64,000 nucleotides of DNA, from positions 8,238,807 to 8,302,806 of the forward strand of contig CM041200.1 in the NCBI GenBank assembly GCA_023078555.1. Reading direction: 5' to 3'. This DNA is from Ulva prolifera (Eukaryota > Chlorophyta > Ulvophyceae > Ulvales > Ulvaceae). The notes under the pieces are model-generated. The model made no database searches and was not told where the DNA came from. It worked only from the letters and a program-made list of their open reading frames with translations. Position numbers and translations under genes: made by a program. Shown piece after piece: positions 60,301-64,000 of the stretch (within the stretch, counting starts at the first letter, position 1; every line of letters begins with the position of its first letter).

Positions 60301-62452
60301 TCCTCGTCCTCAGACTTGGAGTCCTCCGATACGGTCCAGTCAGATGGCAGAAACTCTGACGCGACAGACCAGCTGTCACATTCATTCTCGGCGTTGCTGC
60401 TTGTGCCACCGCCCACCCTGTCGAGGCCTTGTGGGATGAAGGCACCTGCATTGGTTTGCATGTCGGCATCGGCTCCCAATGCTTCCGCGTCGCCGCCAAA
60501 CGCATGGTAGCTGCATGCATCTGGCGCTGCTGGCGCGTCCAGGCCTTCATGCAGTGGCGGGAGCGGCGGCTCGGCCGCAGCGGAGGCAGGCGATCCAGCC
60601 CCGTCCGTACACGCATTCACCGCATGCATGTACGCGCCTCCGCAGTCCGCTGACAGCCCCACGCCAGCGTTGCCGTGGCTGCCTCCAGTGAGCGCTCCTT
60701 CAGCATGTGGCATGCATGGCGCGCTTCGTTCCGGCCGCGCGCCCGGCGCTGCGCCGCCCAGCGCCCCAACCGCAGTGCATGCATCGCTTGCATGCGTGCA
60801 CCACGCCTCACCGGAGGTGGACTCGCTAAGAGCATCCGTGAGGAAAGGGGATGGGAGAATGCCGGAGTGGCCGAAGCGGTGCGGGGGGGCCGCAGGTGAC
60901 GCCAACTGTGATGCCGACGACGCCGCGAGCCAGTCGTAGGACGAGTGCGAGTCTATGGTACCAGTGGACTCGGCCCGGTGGAGCTGGGGGCTGCTGGCCC
61001 AGCGGTACTGGGACGGAAGGTTCGCAAGTGTTGCGCTGCGGGCGTCCAGTGGGAGGGGGAGATTCAGGCGGGGAATGAGTGGCTTGGGCGGTGTGGGGGC
61101 ATCGGAGCGCGCGTGCGGGCTGCGCGGGGTGTCCAGCGAGGAATCCCGCCAGAGTTCCGGGGCGGAGTTCTGGGCGAGGGCGGGGGCGGGGGCGGGTTCG
61201 GCGCAGGCGGGTGCGGCCTGTGCTGCCGTGGCTGGTGGCGCTGGGGTGGCTTCAGGCGCTCTGGGCGCCTCACCACTCCCTGCAGACACTCGCTGTCAGG
61301 CCTCAGCCTCAGTGCACGGCCGGGCACCCCGGCGACTGCGTCGCCAGCCGTCCAGCATGTGTGGTTACAAGGACACAGTCGGAGAGGCCGGTGGCACCGC
61401 CAGGGCATAGCACAAGCACGCCGAAGCCGCCAGTCACAGCGGACACCGACACACGCCGTACAGCATGTCTGTGGACAATTGCCATGCATGTGTGGACCGG
61501 ATCGGGCAGATGCTCTCGTGATGACAGTCACGGGGCCGAAAATGATTGCGCATGCATGCAAAGGCCCTCTTGACATAACAAGCCCAACGAGTGTAGACGT
61601 GGGGTGTCCAACCTTAGAGCCCCAACAGAGAGCAAGAGGGCAGTGATTTCAGTGCATGTTGATCATGCGTTCGACTGTCGGTGCCGAAGGTGACACGATT
61701 CTGATAGATTCGGCCACGCAGCCATGGATTATGCGAATTTACTTGAGTACGTGCACACCAAGTGGCAGGTCACGCTGCTGTATGCTGATGCGCCCTCCCC
61801 CGCTCTAGCTCTGTGTGAATGTGCACGCATGCCTACACACCGCCGGATCAACAAGGCATCATGCATGCGGCCAAAATCAGCAGCATCACACCTGCAGCCG
61901 GAGCCGGGCGGGACACCTCCGTGGAATCAAGGGACGTGGAGCGGCGCAGTGGCGGCAGCGCGAGAGGAGTGTCCGCGGTGGTCTCCGGGGAGCCGGGGGG
62001 CTGCGCGCGCACCCCCCCGCTGCTGGGGAACGCCGTCGGGCCGGAGAGCGCCCGCGCCATGCGTGCGGTGCGCGCGGTCTGCGGTTCTTCCGCGCACTGC
62101 GGCTCATCCACGCCGCGCGGCGGGCCGGCGGCGGCTGTGCTGGAGGGGTTGTGGCTGAAGCGCATTCCGGCCGGGGGGTCGATGCGGGGGGTGTCGGGCT
62201 GGTGGGCGCCGGGGGTGCCGTCCGCGCGGGGGGTGAGTTTGGAGGCAGTGACCGGCTGCCACGTGCGGGGGGTGAAGGCCAGGCCGGGGGGGTTGCATGG
62301 CAGGCGGGATAACAGCGCGCTGAGTGCGTCAAAACTGCAGTCTCTGGGAGGAGGAGCATGGTGTGTGGGCCTGGCGACGCGCTGGGCCGGCCTTGCGAAT
62401 GGGTGGCGGGGAGCAGGAAGGCTTGGGGGGGATGTGCCCGGTGGGACACCGT
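51366..62452 (-). CDS. Giant low-complexity repeat protein, function unknown
   Basis: Four minus-strand exons (62452-61892, 61279-56993, 56635-53411, 52999-51366 with stop) all meet in phase 1 and encode about 3,235 residues. At least one 5' exon is unseen, since the first listed exon begins mid-codon behind an acceptor (TGTGTGCAG). An alternative acceptor for the last exon lies at 52978. The sequence is dominated by Ala, Pro, Ser, Glu and Asp and has no recognised enzymatic domain or membrane segment. Internal repeats: an acidic repeat of about 25-35 residues centred on AWGASGEMPSADAD (DNA about 59210-60075), a second array around AWGALEEMPDPSA (57715-58190), DVARRYA modules (near 53780 and 54075), and three PPSPAAARTP units (about 52440-52560). 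Short structured islands include NTLETLIRTFQQTEEQIRKA. The length of open frame under strong composition supports real coding. Confidence 0.75.
57715..58190 (-). repeat. Second acidic repeat array in the giant gene
   Basis: About five diverged units of roughly 30 codons with a core of E-D-x-x-A-x-G-A-L-E-E-M-P-D, seen in DNA as recurring GGCATCTCTTCAAGGGCGCC-like blocks near 57833, 58049 and 58153. Confidence 0.8.
59210..60075 (-). repeat. First acidic repeat array in the giant gene
   Basis: About ten diverged units of 75-105 bases, seen as recurring GATGGCATCTCTCCTGAAGC-like blocks. Each encodes a variant of P-E-D-x-x-A-W-G-A-S-G-E-M-P-S-A-D-A-D. Units vary in length by whole codons. Confidence 0.85.
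61355..61410 (+). repeat. Dispersed repeat (GTTACAAGGACACAG family) copy
   Basis: Lies in the intron between the first two listed exons of the giant gene. It matches the minus strand of 20957-21017, including the ACACAGTCGGAG and CACCGCCAGGGCA blocks. Confidence 0.65.
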
Positions 62453-64000
62453 CTGCACACATGAAGTTGAAGACGTCATTAGCTTTGGCGCAGTCTGGTT
62501 GTTGGCATGCTGTCAGGAGCAGTTGTGTGAGCTACACTCACACAGGCAGACAAGCAGGTAGCACAGCAGGCTTGCCGATCTCGATACTCGACGCCCAACA
62601 AACGATCGCACGCGCTGCCCAGGCCGCATCACCACTGGGCCCACGCTTCAGTGAGACGGTTGAAATATCAGTTATATGCATGGATGGGCATTATGTGGCA
62701 GGCGGGTGGTGGCAATGAGCGTGTGATCAGGGAGGCATTCCGTTCGGACAGCTGAGGCGGATTCATGACGTGCCGTACCGTTCGGAGTTGTCATAATCGC
62801 TAAACATTGGATGTCATTAAATGTGGCGCAGTCTGGCAGTGGCAACGCTGAGAGGCACAGTGGCGCATCCGGGGCATGGGATTTGGTTTGAGCGGCCGCA
62901 GAAGACTTCAGCGTACAAGGCAGCCATGCGCACGATTCACAACAGATGACTGAATATTTGAGGAGGTTTGCGGGGGGCGTCGCGTGCCTGCTGCTGAAGT
63001 TGTATGATGAGCACTGTGCAAGCTTTTTCTGGCGCGAGTGCATGCCCGCGGTGCTTGAAGTCGTGCAGCTGCGGGAATGGTTACCGGAACTCAATTAAGG
63101 GGATGATACACTGGCCTACGGTTGAGCACGAGCAATCACCGTAAATAAGCCTCTGTCAGCGGAATGATGTGCTGATGAGTGCTGCACGCATTCGCTGCGG
63201 CGACAAGCTCGCGTCGCTCGATGGTATGACAGCTGCGCCTATGCATGGGCATGCTCAGTGATTCACGCGCGCCACGCCGGATACCTGCTCTTATCACATG
63301 GTATGAGATGTCGGCATGCACGTGAAACTGTGAAATGAATTGAGACTGCTTGTCATGGCAGATAGCTCCAAGACGGAGGATGAGCTGCAAAGCGGGCATG
63401 CAGCGCCTGAGATACCGCCCACAGCGCATAGCCTTAACGCAAGCATGACTACGGATTGAGACCGATCCTAACAAACAAAATACATGCAAAAGCGTGTAGC
63501 CGGTACCGACAACGCGAATACACTGTACCGGCACAGCAGCCCACTACGACAGTTTGAGCCACAGGTGCCGGATTGCGCAGCTTCGGGGACTGTCGCAGAT
63601 TGACCTGTACATGTGCCGCCCTCACACAACGACCCTGCCACTCTGCCTCATCAAACTAAATAAGGTTTTAACGCGGCGCTGGAATGAATGACCACGGATC
63701 GTGGCGTCCAGCGGCACGCTACTGGTGCCTGCAATGCCACTCGAGAATCTGGCGCTCAGGCGCACACCAAATGGAATGTTCGGGTCAATAAGATGACCTT
63801 ATGGTATCGCCACAGCCACAGTCAGTATCTGGAGCAGAGTGGGGTCAGCTGATGCACACCTGCACTGTGTGGGTCTTGCACAGCTCTTGTGCTCTCGCCC
63901 TGTTTTGCTCCACCTGACAGCCCCGCTGATGGGCTCGCCTTACGAAGGTGCTGCAGCACGGCGGCAAGCATTGCCACTGCCTCACATGCTGCTGTGGCCG
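62453..64000. other. Right edge, no gene recognised
   Basis: This should include the first exon(s) and promoter of the giant minus-strand gene, but no phase-compatible ATG exon is clear. A weak relative of the 75-base dispersed repeat (CGGAGTTGTCA block) lies near 62770-62800. Nothing else is supported. Confidence 0.5.

Noticed and set aside
59182-60510. Plus-strand open frame of 442 codons
   Set aside because: It is a shadow of the giant minus-strand gene. The minus frame is far longer, joins neighbours in phase at four exons and holds the clear amino-acid repeats.
61819-62718. Plus-strand open frame of 299 codons
   Set aside because: Overlaps the phase-consistent first listed exon of the giant minus-strand gene. 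The plus reading is low-complexity and unsupported.
1-64000. CRISPR array, rRNA operon, telomeric repeat, reverse transcriptase or integrase domains
   Set aside because: I looked for regularly spaced direct repeats, rRNA signatures, telomere-like repeats and catalytic motifs of retroelements. None were found.

Overview
This is a nuclear genome window from a GC-rich, intron-rich eukaryote, most likely a green alga (Chlorophyta; a trebouxiophyte-like alga is my guess). The reasons are a UDP-arabinopyranose mutase / reversibly glycosylated polypeptide of plant type, an intraflagellar transport protein (IFT52), a PP2A activator, a PRP39-type splicing factor, and two tandem membrane proteins with plastid-style N-termini. 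Genes are split into short exons by GT-AG introns of roughly 60 to 1700 bases. I worked out exon junctions by hand, requiring a continuous reading frame and matching intron phases. No search was run, so names rest on remembered family motifs.

Layout. 1-2854: repeat-rich flank. 2855-9618 (+): bacterial-type aldehyde dehydrogenase, 7 exons. 12984-14158 (+): UDP-arabinopyranose mutase, 2 exons. 15614-about 19006 (-): coiled-coil protein, at least 5 exons, divergent from 19679-22183 (+): PTPA, the PP2A activator, 3 exons. About 23591-23657 (-): a hammerhead ribozyme motif in an intergenic stretch. 24251-27263 (+): IFT52. 29524-35784 (+) and 38586-42743 (+): tandem paralogues of a four-helix membrane protein (DUF4239 / bestrophin-like candidates). 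44796-48359 (-): PRP39, 8 exons. 51366-62452 (-): a protein of more than 3,200 residues, almost entirely low-complexity, with several internal repeat arrays. 62453-64000: nothing recognised.

The genes do not form one pathway. They cover cell-wall sugar metabolism, aldehyde oxidation, phosphatase activation, cilium assembly, splicing and probable plastid membrane functions. Two base-composition and splice-site styles coexist, sometimes within one gene: GC-rich exons flanked by GTGCG donors and TGCATGCAG acceptors, and lower-GC exons with GTATGT/GTAC/GTGAG donors. Dispersed repeats recur in introns and gaps.

The most notable items are the hammerhead ribozyme, the giant repeat protein, the tandem membrane paralogues with shared intron phases, and an inverted-repeat (MITE-like) family.
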